DNA of 64,000 nt. It comes from Stutzerimonas nitrititolerans. Its GTDB lineage: Bacteria > Pseudomonadota > Gammaproteobacteria > Pseudomonadales > Pseudomonadaceae. The stretch is taken from contig NZ_RFFL01000005.1 of the NCBI RefSeq assembly GCF_003696285.1, positions 1 to 64,000 of the forward strand. The letters are read 5' to 3'. Shown one piece after another: positions 9,890-20,700 of this stretch; the stretch's first letter is position 1; every line of letters starts with the position of its first letter. Under the pieces are notes generated by a model, which made no database searches, had not been told where the DNA came from, and saw only the letters and a list, made by a program, of their open reading frames with translations. The position numbers and the translations under genes are program-made.

Positions 9890-10591
9890 ATGCAACTCGA
9901 TATCGACATAAGCAAGACCCTGAAGTCCGCCAAGCGCAGTTTCCAGTTGCAGGTGCGTTTCCAGACCGACAGCCAGCGGCTGGTGGTGCTCGGCCCCTCC
10001 GGCTCGGGCAAGAGCCTGCTGCTCAAGGCCATCGCCGGGCTGATACGCCCCGACCAAGGCCATATTCACCTCGACGGCACGCCTCTGTTCGATCACGCGG
10101 CGAAGATCGACCTGCCTCCGCAACGGCGCCAGGTGGCCTACCTGTTCCAGGACTACGCGCTGTTTCCGCACCTGAACGTGCGGCAGAACATCGGCTTCGG
10201 CCTGCGCCGCGGCCTGCTCAATCCGCGCGCCGCGCTCCAGCATGAGGCGGTCGACTACTGGCTGGACGCCTTCCAGCTGCGCCCGGTGGCCGGCCAGTTG
10301 CCCGAGGAGCTTTCCGGCGGCCAGCGCCAGCGCACCGCCCTCGCCCGGGCCCTGATCGCCCAGCCCAGGGCGCTGCTGCTCGATGAACCCTTCTCGGCCC
10401 TCGACCCGCAGTTGCGCAGCCATATGCGCCGTGAGCTGGACGAACTGCAGCGGCGCCTGCAGGTGCCCATGCTGCTGATCACCCACGACCCCGAGGACGC
10501 CGAGGTGTTCGGCGAGCAGGTGCTGCACCTGCGTGAAGGCGTCATCGAAAGTGCGGCAACCGCCCACGAAGCCCTGGCGTTAATCGACTGA
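9890..10591 (+). CDS. modC: Molybdate ABC transporter ATP-binding protein, short form without TOBE domain
   Basis: ATG 9890 gives 233 residues. The ATPase core is complete: Walker A GPSGSGKSLLLK (about residues 37-48), Q-loop LFQDYALFPHLNVRQNI, signature LSGGQRQRTALARAL, Walker B ALLLDEPFSALD and the H-loop LLITHDPEDAEVFG. Typical ModC proteins are about 350 residues because a C-terminal TOBE (Mop) domain of about 120 residues follows; here the protein ends just after the H-loop region. No remnant of that domain is visible in the 60 bp before modE, so this is a clean short form rather than a frameshift. Position after modB supports molybdate transport. Confidence 0.88.
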   Translation: MQLDIDISKTLKSAKRSFQLQVRFQTDSQRLVVLGPSGSGKSLLLKAIAGLIRPDQGHIHLDGTPLFDHAAKIDLPPQRRQVAYLFQDYALFPHLNVRQNIGFGLRRGLLNPRAALQHEAVDYWLDAFQLRPVAGQLPEELSGGQRQRTALARALIAQPRALLLDEPFSALDPQLRSHMRRELDELQRRLQVPMLLITHDPEDAEVFGEQVLHLREGVIESAATAHEALALID

Positions 10592-10651
10592 AAGTTCGGG
10601 CACTTCCCGATATGCTTCGCCGATGAATCGCGAAGGGGCGACGACAGAACC

Positions 10652-11464
10652 ATGGAATCGAACGACAAGAACGTCGAGCTGCACGGCTCGATCTGGCTGA
10701 CCGTCGATGGCGAGAAGTTCGGCGGACCGGACCGCGTCACGCTGCTGGCCAAGATCGCCGAATGTGGCTCGATCACCCAGGCCGCCAAAGCCATCAAGAT
10801 GAGCTACAAGGCCGCCTGGGATGCCATCGACACCATGAACAACCTGGCCGGCGAACCGCTGGTCGAGCGCCTGGCCGGGGGCAAGGGCGGCGGCGGCACG
10901 CGGCTGACCCAACGGGGCGAACAGCTGGTGGCGAACTTCCGCACCATCGAACGCGAGCACCGACGCTTCGTCGAACAGCTGGGCCGACAGGCCACGGACC
11001 TGGCCGACGACTACCTGCTTATCCGGAGAATGGGCATGAAAACCAGCGCGCGCAATCAGTTCCTCGGCACCGTAACCCGGACCAAAAGCGGCGCGGTGAA
11101 CGATGAGGTCGAACTGGAAATCGCCGGCGGCCAGAAGCTGGTCGCCATCGTCACTCAGGAAAGCACCGAGAGCCTCGGCCTGAAACCCGGCGCCGAAGCC
11201 TTCGCGCTGGTCAAGTCCTCCTCGGTCATCCTGATGGACGAGGAAGACGGCACGCGAGTTTCCGCGCGCAACCGCCTGACCGGCACCATCTCGCGCATCC
11301 AGCCCGGCGCGGTGAACAGCGAGGTGGTGCTCGACCTGCCCGGCGGCGCCACCCTGGCGGCCATCGTCACCCGCGAGAGCAGCGACACGCTGGAGCTCGC
11401 CGTGGGGCGCAAGGTCACGGCGATTTTCAAGGCATCCAGCGTGATCGTCGGCGTACCGGCCTGA
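10652..11464 (+). CDS. modE: ModE, molybdate-responsive transcriptional regulator
   Basis: 270 residues, normal ModE length. An N-terminal LysR-type winged helix (GSITQAAKAIKMSYKAAWDAIDTMNNLAGE, about residues 34-63) is followed by two tandem Mop/TOBE repeats beginning TSARNQFLGTVTRTKSGAVN and VSARNRLTGTISRIQPGAVN. These bind molybdate at the dimer interface. It is expected to repress modABC at the palindrome at 8383-8410. Having it as the last gene of the operon implies autoregulation. The stop lies only 8 bp from the stop of the convergent TRAP gene, an unusually tight junction. Confidence 0.95.
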   Translation: MESNDKNVELHGSIWLTVDGEKFGGPDRVTLLAKIAECGSITQAAKAIKMSYKAAWDAIDTMNNLAGEPLVERLAGGKGGGGTRLTQRGEQLVANFRTIEREHRRFVEQLGRQATDLADDYLLIRRMGMKTSARNQFLGTVTRTKSGAVNDEVELEIAGGQKLVAIVTQESTESLGLKPGAEAFALVKSSSVILMDEEDGTRVSARNRLTGTISRIQPGAVNSEVVLDLPGGATLAAIVTRESSDTLELAVGRKVTAIFKASSVIVGVPA

Positions 11465-11472
11465 GGCCGCTG

Positions 11473-12594
<1,122 letters not shown>

Positions 12595-12602
12595 CTATCG
12601 CC

Positions 12603-13517
12603 TTATCCCGCCGTTTCCGGGCCCCTGCCTTCGCGAGCGGTGAGGTATTCGAGCATCTGCCGCGCGGTGACCGAGAGGCTGTCCAGGTTGCGTACGCCGA
12701 TCTTCAGCTCGCGGCGCGCCCAGGGATCGCTCAGCGGGACGATCGCCACGTCCAGCGCCGGCAGATAGTTGCGCACCACCTGCTCGGGCAGCACGCCGAC
12801 GCCCATGCCGGTATGGATCATCCGGCAGATCGCCTCGAAGCTGCGCACCTGGATGCGCAGGCGCAGCGGCGTGCCCATCTGCTGGGCCGACTGCTGCAGC
12901 AGGGCGTGCAGCGAGGCGTCCTGCTGCAGCCCGATGAAGTCGAAGCCGATCGCATCGCCCAGGGCGATGCGATCGCGCGCCGCCAGCGGATGCTCGCGCG
13001 GGGTGACCAGCACCAGCCGGTCCTCGCGGTAATTGAAGACCTGCAGGTCCTCGGCCGGCATGTGCCCGGCGAAGATGCCGATATCCGTCAGCCCCTCGCG
13101 CAGCGCGCGCAGGGTGTCGCTGCTGACGCGTTCCTCGAGGTCGATCTTCACTTCCGGGTGCCGGCGGGCGAAGACGCTGAGGTCCTCGGGCAGGAACTCG
13201 ATCACCGCCGATGTATTGGCGTGGATGCGCACATGGCCCTTCACCCCCTGGCTGAATTCGCTGAGATCGGCATCCAGCTGCTGCAGATTGTCCAGCAGGT
13301 TGCGCGCATGGTGCAGCAGCGCGTGGCCCGCCGGCGTCAGCTCGACGCCCTTGGGCTGGCGATAGAGCAGGCTGACGCCGAGCTGGCCCTCCAGATCGCT
13401 GACGCGCTTGCTCACCGCCGCCAGGGCGAGGTGCTCGCGCTCGGCGGCGCGGGTCAGGCTGCGCTCGTCGGCGATGGCGACGAACAGGCGCAGGGTGACG
13501 AAATCGATACGACGCAT
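12603..13517 (-). CDS. LysR-family transcriptional regulator of the CoA-transferase/lyase module
   Basis: ATG 13515-13517 gives 304 residues (MRRIDFVTLRLFVAIADERS). The winged helix-turn-helix is at about residues 3-60 (SLTRAAEREHLALAAVSKRVSDLE), followed by a substrate-binding-like effector domain to the C-terminus. It lies divergently from the CaiB-type CoA-transferase gene, the usual arrangement for a LysR activator and its target, and shares its strand with the dctP paralogue downstream. The start at 13517 was preferred over the upstream 13559 because it begins at the conserved helix-turn-helix and has GGAAGGG before it. It resembles the LysR gene at 23554 (shared TNTSAVIEFLPE / NTTAVTEFLPE motif). 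Confidence 0.9.
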   Translation of the reverse strand: MRRIDFVTLRLFVAIADERSLTRAAEREHLALAAVSKRVSDLEGQLGVSLLYRQPKGVELTPAGHALLHHARNLLDNLQQLDADLSEFSQGVKGHVRIHANTSAVIEFLPEDLSVFARRHPEVKIDLEERVSSDTLRALREGLTDIGIFAGHMPAEDLQVFNYREDRLVLVTPREHPLAARDRIALGDAIGFDFIGLQQDASLHALLQQSAQQMGTPLRLRIQVRSFEAICRMIHTGMGVGVLPEQVVRNYLPALDVAIVPLSDPWARRELKIGVRNLDSLSVTARQMLEYLTAREGRGPETAG

Positions 13518-13595
13518 GAAGAGCCCTTCCGTATTCGCAGGTGGCGAAGTTTGTATCACCTCAAACCCCGTACTTCAGAGCCTGACGGACAATCC

Positions 13596-13612
13596 CTTCG
13601 CGAAACGCGAAG
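13596..13612. promoter_or_regulatory. Candidate LysR-binding palindrome in the divergent promoter region
   Basis: CTTCGCG 13596-13602, AAA, CGCGAAG 13606-13612 is a perfect 7-bp inverted repeat containing TTC-N9-GAA, which satisfies the T-N11-A core of LysR sites. It lies between the divergent LysR and CoA-transferase genes, 84 bp before the latter's start codon. Confidence 0.5.
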
Positions 13613-13695
13613 CATACCTTGGCCATCGATCAATTGTCGGCTTCGCGGGCGTCGGTCATGCTCTGCGCCATGAACCATCCCGCACAGGTGTTGCG

Positions 13696-14898
13696 ATGAG
13701 CCAACAGACAGAGAAGAGCCTGCCGCTGCAGGGCCTCAAGGTGATCGAGATGGGCCAGCTGATCGCCGGCCCCTTCGCCAGCAAGCTGCTCGGCGAATTC
13801 GGCGCCGAGGTGATCAAGATCGAGCCGCCGAAGGTCGGCGACCCGCTGCGCAAGTGGCGCAAGCTCAAGGACGGCACCTCGCTGTGGTGGCACGTGCAGT
13901 CGCGCAACAAGCGCTCGGTGACGCTGGACCTCAAGGCCGCCGAAGGCCAGGCCATTGTCCGCCAACTGGTGGCCGAGGCCGACATCCTGATCGAGAACTT
14001 TCGCCCCGGCACGCTGGAGGAATGGGGCCTGGGCTGGAACGAGCTATCGAAGCTCAACCCACGCCTGATCATGCTGCGCATCTCCGGCTACGGCCAGACC
14101 GGCCCCTACCGCGACCTGCCGGGCTTCGGCGTGATCGGCGAGGCCATGGGCGGCCTGCGCCACCTGTCCGGCCATCCGGGCCAGCCGCCGGTGCGCGTCG
14201 GGGTCAGCATCGGCGACTCGCTGTCCTCGCTCTACGGCGTCATCGGCGTGCTGCTGGCCCTGCAGGAACGCGGTCGCAGCGGCCTGGGCCAGGAGATCGA
14301 CGTGGCGCTGTACGAGTCGGTGTTCGCCATGATGGAAAGCCTGGTGCCCGAATACGACGCCTTCGGCTACGTCCGCGAGCCGGCCGGCAGCGCGCTGCCC
14401 GGCATCACGCCGTCCAACTCCTACCTGTGCCGGGACGGCGCCTACGTGCTGATCGCCGGCAATGGCGACAGCATCTACAAGCGGCTGATGACCCTGATGG
14501 GCCGCCCGGACCTGGCCGACGACCCGCGCTTCGCCCACAACGACGGCCGCGCGCAGCACGCCGAGCTGATCGACACGGCCATCGGCGAGTGGACCGCACA
14601 GCACGACCGCGACGAGGTGATCGAAGCGCTCAAGGGCGCACGCGTGCCGGCCGGCTATCCCTATACCGCCGCCGACATCGTCGAGGATCCGCACTACCTG
14701 GCGCGGCAGATGATCGAGCAGGTCGAGACCTTCGCCGGCCCGTTGAAAGTACCGGGCGTGCTGCCCAAGCTCTCGCGCACGCCGGGACGCATCGGCCATG
14801 GCGGCCCACAACTGGGCGAACACACCGACGACGTGCTGGCCGGGCTCGGCCTCACCGACGAACAACGCCAGGGCCTGCGCGAGCGCGGAATCATCTGA
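13696..14898 (+). CDS. CaiB/BaiF family (class III) CoA-transferase
   Basis: The frame opens earlier, but ATG 13696 (MSQQTEKSLPLQGLKVIEMG) gives 400 residues, normal for class III CoA-transferases. Family stretches: GLKVIEMGQLIAGPFASKLLGEFGAEVIKIEPP, the NKRSVTLDLK segment, and IDVALYESVFAMME, where the catalytic acidic residue of the family falls (Glu here). These enzymes move CoA between carboxylic acids. It is followed by a lyase of the HMG-CoA lyase family, suggesting it activates the acid that the lyase then cleaves. Human SUGCT, a class III relative, uses glutarate, 3-hydroxy-3-methylglutarate and itaconate, which makes 3-hydroxy-3-methylglutarate or a similar acid plausible (inference). 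Confidence 0.9.
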   Translation: MSQQTEKSLPLQGLKVIEMGQLIAGPFASKLLGEFGAEVIKIEPPKVGDPLRKWRKLKDGTSLWWHVQSRNKRSVTLDLKAAEGQAIVRQLVAEADILIENFRPGTLEEWGLGWNELSKLNPRLIMLRISGYGQTGPYRDLPGFGVIGEAMGGLRHLSGHPGQPPVRVGVSIGDSLSSLYGVIGVLLALQERGRSGLGQEIDVALYESVFAMMESLVPEYDAFGYVREPAGSALPGITPSNSYLCRDGAYVLIAGNGDSIYKRLMTLMGRPDLADDPRFAHNDGRAQHAELIDTAIGEWTAQHDRDEVIEALKGARVPAGYPYTAADIVEDPHYLARQMIEQVETFAGPLKVPGVLPKLSRTPGRIGHGGPQLGEHTDDVLAGLGLTDEQRQGLRERGII

Positions 14899-14915
14899 AA
14901 AAGCCACAAGCTTCA

Positions 14916-14985
14916 TAGGGTGGATGACTTTTCATCCACCGTGACATTCCCGTAACGGTGGATGGGTGGAGCGTCATCCACCCTA
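14916..14985. repeat. REP-like palindrome between CoA-transferase and lyase genes
   Basis: Outer arms TAGGGTGGATGA 14916-14927 and TCATCCACCCTA 14974-14985 are perfectly complementary. The left arm also pairs with TCATCCACC 14932-14940, giving alternative hairpins. It is a variant of the GTAGGGTGGAAAACG family found elsewhere in the window. Confidence 0.75.
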
Positions 14986-15013
14986 CGACGCCCAGAACCG
15001 ACAGGACTCAACC

Positions 15014-15949
15014 ATGAGCAAACGCCTGTATATCCAGGAAGTCGCCACCCGCGACGGCTTCCAGATCGAGCCGGACTTCGTGCCGACCGCGGACAAGATC
15101 GCGCTGATCGACCGCCTCTCGCAGACCGGGCTGGCGAAGATCGAGGTCACCTCCTTCACCTCGCCCAAGGCCATCCCCAACCTGCGCGACGCCGAGGAGG
15201 TGATGCGCGGCATCCGCCGCGTGCCGGGCGTCGAGTACACCGTGCTGGTGCCCAACGTGAAGGGCTGCGAACGCGCGCTGGCCTGTGCGGTGGACGAGAT
15301 CAACCTGGTGATGTCGGCCAGCGACACCCACGGCCTGGCCAACCTGCGCATGACGCCCGAGCAGTCGCTGGCGCAGTTCCGCGAGATCATCGAGGTCACC
15401 CGCGGCAGCGGGGTGTTCGTCAACGCCTCGTTGTCGACCACCTTCGGCTGCCCCTTCGAGGGCGAGGTGCCGGAGCCGCGCGTGTACGAACTGGTGCAGC
15501 GCCTGCTGGAGATCGGCGTGCAGGGCATCACCCTCTGCGACACCACCGGCATGGCCGACCCGACGCAGGTCGAGCGCATCTGCCGCGAGGCGCTGAGCCG
15601 TTGGCCCGATGCCGTGTTCACCGCGCATTTCCACAACACCCGCGGCATGGGCCTGGCCAATGCGCTGGCAGCGCTGAACGCCGGCATCGACCGTTTCGAC
15701 GCGTCCCTGGGCGGGCTGGGTGGGTGCCCTTATGCGCCTGGCGCCAGCGGCAATATCTGCACCGAAGACCTGGTGCACATGTTCCAGCGCATGGGGCAAG
15801 CGACCGGTGTCGATCTCGACCAGCTGCTGCAGTGCGCTGCGAGCCTTCCCGAGCTGGTGGGCCATGAAGTGCCCGGCTCGGTGCTCAAGGCCGGCAAAGC
15901 CGATCGCCGCTACCCGAAGCCGAAGTGGATGCAGGAAGCGGCGGTCTGA
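15014..15949 (+). CDS. HMG-CoA lyase family enzyme
   Basis: ATG 15014 gives 311 residues. Aligned by eye with human HMG-CoA lyase at a constant offset of 28, all catalytic residues I remember are present: R13, D14 (RDG), E44, D176, H205 and H207 of the HxH metal site, C238 in GLGGCPYAPGASGN and N247. The residues right after the HxH differ: HNTRGMG instead of the usual HDTYGQ, so the substrate may not be HMG-CoA itself. Family enzymes cleave a 3-hydroxy-3-methyl acyl-CoA to acetyl-CoA plus a ketoacid. It follows the CoA-transferase on the same strand, 115 bp after it with a REP between, and converges on dctP. Confidence 0.88.
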   Translation: MSKRLYIQEVATRDGFQIEPDFVPTADKIALIDRLSQTGLAKIEVTSFTSPKAIPNLRDAEEVMRGIRRVPGVEYTVLVPNVKGCERALACAVDEINLVMSASDTHGLANLRMTPEQSLAQFREIIEVTRGSGVFVNASLSTTFGCPFEGEVPEPRVYELVQRLLEIGVQGITLCDTTGMADPTQVERICREALSRWPDAVFTAHFHNTRGMGLANALAALNAGIDRFDASLGGLGGCPYAPGASGNICTEDLVHMFQRMGQATGVDLDQLLQCAASLPELVGHEVPGSVLKAGKADRRYPKPKWMQEAAV

Positions 15950-15956
15950 TCGAAAG

Positions 15957-15989
15957 CTGGATGGCTGCCGCGCTGCGACAGCCATCCAG
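15957..15989. terminator. Bidirectional terminator-like hairpin between the lyase gene and dctP
   Basis: Perfect 11-bp stem CTGGATGGCTG 15957-15967 and CAGCCATCCAG 15979-15989 with an 11-nt loop, in the 45-bp gap between two convergent stop codons. It marks the junction of the two catabolic modules. Confidence 0.7.
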
Positions 15990-15994
15990 GGTTC

Positions 15995-17032
<1,038 letters not shown>

Positions 17033-17860
17033 TCAGGGCAGCGCTTGCCCGGCACGTTGCAGCAGGCGACGGGCACGGCCGACGACAGGCGCGTCGACCA
17101 TTTGCCCGTCCACCACGAAGACGCCTTCGCCGGAAGCCCCGGCCGCGAGGACGCGCTGCGCCCAGGCCAGTTCTTCCGCGTCGGGCATCAGCGTTTCATG
17201 CACCACAGCCACCTGGCTGGGGTGAATGCACAGCAGGCCGCCGAAGCCCATGTCGCGGGCGGCGGCCGTGGTCTCGGCGAGACCGTGCAGGTTCTTGATG
17301 TCGGGGAATACGCTGTCCAGCGGCGCGGCCAGCCCGGCCAGGCGCGACTGCAACAGCAATGCGTAGCGGGCCTGGTCGAGGATGCGCTCGGCGCCGGCGG
17401 TGCCGCTGGCTATACCCAGGTCCAGACCGAGATCCAGCGCGCCGAAGGACAGACGCTCGACACTCTGGGAGTGGGCGATTTCCGCCAGATGAACGAGCCC
17501 GCGCGCGCTTTCGATGATCGGCCACACCGGCTTGCCGCAGCCGGCTGCCCGCGCCACCTGTACGGCGCTTTCCACCTTCGGTAGCAGCACAGCAGATACA
17601 CCGGCATGGCGTGCACACAGCGCCAGGTCGTCGGCCTGTTCCGGGTGCGTCGGCGCGTTGATACGCACCAACACCCGCGCTTGTGAGTTCTCGCTGAGGA
17701 AGGCATCGAGGTTGTCCCGCGCTTCGCGCTTCAGGTCCTCGGCCACCGCATCTTCCAGATCGACGATCACCACATCGGCTCCGGTGGCCAGCGCCTTGGG
17801 AATGCGCTCGGGGCGGGTGGCCGGGACGAACAGCGCGGTGCGGATGATGTTCGAATTCAT
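17033..17860 (-). CDS. ccl: (S)-citramalyl-CoA lyase (CitE/HpcH-aldolase family)
   Basis: 275 residues of the CitE-like TIM-barrel family: RTALFVPATRPERIPKALATGADVVIVDLEDAV at the N-terminus, VRINAP, LLPKVESA with the metal-binding Glu, PIIESARGL, and LDLGLDLG. In the itaconate pathway this enzyme cleaves (S)-citramalyl-CoA to acetyl-CoA and pyruvate. The assignment rests on its place between ict and dctP in an operon matching the P. aeruginosa itaconate genes. The length is normal. The gap to ict is 107 bp. Confidence 0.88.
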   Translation of the reverse strand: MNSNIIRTALFVPATRPERIPKALATGADVVIVDLEDAVAEDLKREARDNLDAFLSENSQARVLVRINAPTHPEQADDLALCARHAGVSAVLLPKVESAVQVARAAGCGKPVWPIIESARGLVHLAEIAHSQSVERLSFGALDLGLDLGIASGTAGAERILDQARYALLLQSRLAGLAAPLDSVFPDIKNLHGLAETTAAARDMGFGGLLCIHPSQVAVVHETLMPDAEELAWAQRVLAAGASGEGVFVVDGQMVDAPVVGRARRLLQRAGQALP

Positions 17861-17967
17861 GGTCGTTCCTTTTGTCTGTCGTTTCGGTAGGGGCCAGTTT
17901 GAGCTTGCTGGCGAAGGCGAAGCAGTGAAGTTACTGGATCGCCGGCCATCTGGCTCCTACAGGTCGC

Positions 17968-19173
17968 TCATACCGCTCCCTGCTGATGCAGGCGCTGGAT
18001 ATCGCCGGGCGCGTAGCCCAGCTCGGCGAGCAGCGCATCGGTGTGCTGGCCCAGCGCGGGGATCGGATCCATGCGCGGCGTGAAGGCGGTGTTGCGCCCT
18101 GGCGGCAGCAAGGCCGGCAAGCTGCCGGACGGGCTGTCCACCTCGCTCCAGCAACCACGCGCCTTGAGTTGCGGATGCGCCCAGACGCCAGCCATGTCGT
18201 TGACGTGGGCGTTGGCGATGGGTGCGTTGTCCAGGCGGTCAATCACCTCTTCGGCGCTCAGCCGGGAGAAGGCTTCGACGATGATGGCGCGCAGCGCGGC
18301 GCGGTTTTCCGAACGCTTGAAGTTGGCGGAGAAGCGCTCGTCCCGCGCCAGCTCCGGCTGCAACAGCACCTTCTCGCAGAACAGCAGCCATTCGCGCTCG
18401 TTCTGCAGGCCGAGCATCACGGTACCGCCGTCACCGGTGGGGAACGGCCCGTAGGGGTAGATGGTGGCGTGGGCGGCGCCGGCCCGGGGTGGCGGCGTGG
18501 CGCCCTTGTAGGCGTAGTACAGCGGGTAGCCCATCCACTCCACCAGGCTTTCCAACATGGAGACGTCCACACGGCTGCCCTTGCCGGTCTTGTCGCGCAG
18601 CATCAATGCCGAGAGCACACCGGTGTAGGCGTACATGCCGGCGGCGATGTCGGCGATGGAGCAACCGGCCTTGGCCATTTCATCTTCACCCGGACCGCCG
18701 GTGACCGAGAGGAAACCGCCTTCGGACTGGATCAGCAGGTCGTAGGCTTTCTTCTGTTCGTAGGGACCGCCTTCGCCGTAGCCGGAGATATCGCACACCA
18801 CCAGCCGCGGGAAACGCTCGTGCAGTGCCTCGAAGGACAGCCCCATGCGCGCCGCAGCGCCCGGAGCAAGGTTCTGTACCAGCACGTCGGCCTTGGCCAG
18901 CAGCTGGTCGAGCACCTGGACGGCATCCTGCTGCTTGACGTCCAGGGTCAGACTTTCCTTGGAACGGTTGGTCCAGACGAAATGCGAGGCCAGGCCGTCG
19001 ACGCGCTCGTCATAGCCGCGGGCGAAGTCACCGGAACCGGGCCGCTCCACCTTGATCACCCGGGCCCCGAGGTCGGCCAGCTGGCGCGTGCAGAACGGCG
19101 CGGCGATGGCGTGCTCGAGGCTGACCACGGTGATGCCGTCGAGTGGGCGGGGTTTGGCGGTTGTGTCGTTCAT
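17968..19173 (-). CDS. ict: Itaconate CoA-transferase (CaiB/BaiF class III)
   Basis: ATG 19171-19173 (MNDTTAKPRPLDGITVVSLE) gives 401 residues; a TTG 15 bp upstream overlaps the CAGGAACC ribosome site and is rejected. Typical class III segments: LEHAIAAPFCTRQLADLGARVIKVERPGSGDFARGYD, NRSKESLTLDVK, SEGGFLSVTGGP and VDVSMLESLVEW. Transfers CoA to itaconate, the first step of degradation to pyruvate and acetyl-CoA. Identity as Ict is inferred from the operon with ich, ccl and the TRAP protein. It is paralogous to the CoA-transferase at 13696, but clearly diverged from it. Confidence 0.88.
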   Translation of the reverse strand: MNDTTAKPRPLDGITVVSLEHAIAAPFCTRQLADLGARVIKVERPGSGDFARGYDERVDGLASHFVWTNRSKESLTLDVKQQDAVQVLDQLLAKADVLVQNLAPGAAARMGLSFEALHERFPRLVVCDISGYGEGGPYEQKKAYDLLIQSEGGFLSVTGGPGEDEMAKAGCSIADIAAGMYAYTGVLSALMLRDKTGKGSRVDVSMLESLVEWMGYPLYYAYKGATPPPRAGAAHATIYPYGPFPTGDGGTVMLGLQNEREWLLFCEKVLLQPELARDERFSANFKRSENRAALRAIIVEAFSRLSAEEVIDRLDNAPIANAHVNDMAGVWAHPQLKARGCWSEVDSPSGSLPALLPPGRNTAFTPRMDPIPALGQHTDALLAELGYAPGDIQRLHQQGAV

Positions 19174-19194
19174 ATCAGGTTCCTGCAAATTCGG

Positions 19195-19342
19195 CGTAGG
19201 GTGGAAAACGGCGAAGCCTTTTCCACGCGTTCGTTCAAGTCCTGCCGCGGTAACGTCCGCTCCGTTCCGGCTGCTGCCAGCGCTACGGAATCGTGCTCCG
19301 AACCGTCGGTGGAAAAGACCTGCGGCCGTTTTCCACCCTACG
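19195..19342. repeat. Paired REP palindromes between ict and the MmgE/PrpD gene
   Basis: CGTAGGGTGGAAAACGG at 19195-19211 and its perfect 17-bp complement CCGTTTTCCACCCTACG at 19326-19342 frame a 114-bp spacer that contains further half-copies (CTTTTCCACGCG near 19218, GGTGGAAAAG near 19308). Same family as at 3085 and 21188. Confidence 0.85.
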
Positions 19343-19347
19343 TTCCG

Positions 19348-20700
19348 TCAGACCAGCGCGTTCAGATCGTCGATCTCGCGCAAGCGCCAGACCTGCTCGA
19401 TCAGCGCCTGGGCCTCATCCGCGCTGCGCGCACCGGAGAACTGCACAAGACGCCGGAACTTGTCCTCCAGCTCGGCACGACTGAGGGTGTTGCCCGGGTC
19501 GCCCTTGGGTTCGTCGATGGCGCCGTGCAGCGTGCGTCCGTCGTGGGTGTTCACCTCGACGCGGCCGAGCCAGCGCGCCGGATAGGCGTCGTCCACCTGG
19601 GCGTCGAGCATCATCGAGACCTTCTCGCGGAACTGGCCGACACGCGGGTCGGTAAGTGCATGGGTATGGAATTCGGTCAGTCCGGCCTTGCCGTAGAGGG
19701 CGATCAGACCCAGCACCGTGCCCATGGAGAACTTCGCCTGATGCACCGTCTGCGGCACCACCACGCGGCCCAGTACATCGATGGCGCCCTGGTGCACGCG
19801 GCTGATGACGCTGGCGATGTCGTCGGCGCCCAGCTGCTCGCGCTGCATCAGATCCAGCAGCGCATCGGCGGCCGGATGGGTATGGCGGCAGGAGGCATGG
19901 AACTTGAACGAGGTTTCCGCCAGCGCCCAGCGGCTGCCGAGGCGATCGGAAAGTGCGGCCGGATTTGCGTCCTTCGACATCCCGGCGGCCATGCCCTGCT
20001 CGCCTTCGAGGATGTTCTGCGCGCCGGTCAGGCCGTCTTTCGTCAAGTAGGCCGCAAGCAGGCCATCGGCGGCGGCCTTGGCGGTGTGCAGCTGTTTGGA
20101 GTCGGCGGCGTCGCGGAGGAACTCCCAGAGGCCGGCGGCCTGGGTGCCGGCACTGCCCAGCAGATGGGTGAACTGCTGCTGGTCAAAATCCATCAGCTTG
20201 CCCACCGCCACAGCGGCGGCCAGGGTGCCGACGGTCGCGGTGGTGTGGAAGATGCGGTAATGCGAGCGGCCGAGGAATTCGCCGATGCGAATACCCGCCT
20301 CGTAGCCGGCGACCGAAGCCACCAGCAGCTCGCGGCCGGATTTGCCCAGGTCCTGCGCGGCTGCCAGCGCCGCCGGGAACACCACCGTGGCCGGGTGCAA
20401 CACCGAGCTGTTGTGCAGGTCGTCCTGCTCCACCAGGTGCGAGCTGGCGCCGTTCACCAGCGCGGCGAAATAGGCGCTGCTGCTCTTGCCGTTGACGAAG
20501 ATGCGCGCCGGCCCTTCCGCCGGGCCCATCTGCTGCGCATAGCGCTCGAACAGCGGGATGGGGTGCGATTCCGCGCTGGCCAGGGCAGAGCCGAGCCAGT
20601 CAAGAAACAGGTCTTCGGTGCGGGCGAGCACCGCGTCGGGAATCTGCTCGTAAGCGAGCCCGGCGAGAAATTCAGTCAGCGCCTGGGTGTGCTGGCTCAT
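19348..20700 (-). CDS. MmgE/PrpD family protein of the itaconate locus
   Basis: 450 residues, the normal size for MmgE/PrpD proteins (2-methylcitrate dehydratase, cis-aconitate decarboxylase and iminodisuccinate epimerase family). Seen: FLDWLGSALASAESHP, NGASSHLVEQDDLHNSSVLHPATVV and KFHASCRHTHPAADALL, the family active-site stretches. It lies in the itaconate operon and overlaps the VOC gene by 4 bp (ATGA), so it is translationally coupled. Its step is not established to my knowledge; conversion of an itaconate-related C5 or C6 acid (for example a lactone or hydroxy acid) is a reasonable guess only. Confidence 0.85.
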   Translation of the reverse strand: MSQHTQALTEFLAGLAYEQIPDAVLARTEDLFLDWLGSALASAESHPIPLFERYAQQMGPAEGPARIFVNGKSSSAYFAALVNGASSHLVEQDDLHNSSVLHPATVVFPAALAAAQDLGKSGRELLVASVAGYEAGIRIGEFLGRSHYRIFHTTATVGTLAAAVAVGKLMDFDQQQFTHLLGSAGTQAAGLWEFLRDAADSKQLHTAKAAADGLLAAYLTKDGLTGAQNILEGEQGMAAGMSKDANPAALSDRLGSRWALAETSFKFHASCRHTHPAADALLDLMQREQLGADDIASVISRVHQGAIDVLGRVVVPQTVHQAKFSMGTVLGLIALYGKAGLTEFHTHALTDPRVGQFREKVSMMLDAQVDDAYPARWLGRVEVNTHDGRTLHGAIDEPKGDPGNTLSRAELEDKFRRLVQFSGARSADEAQALIEQVWRLREIDDLNALV

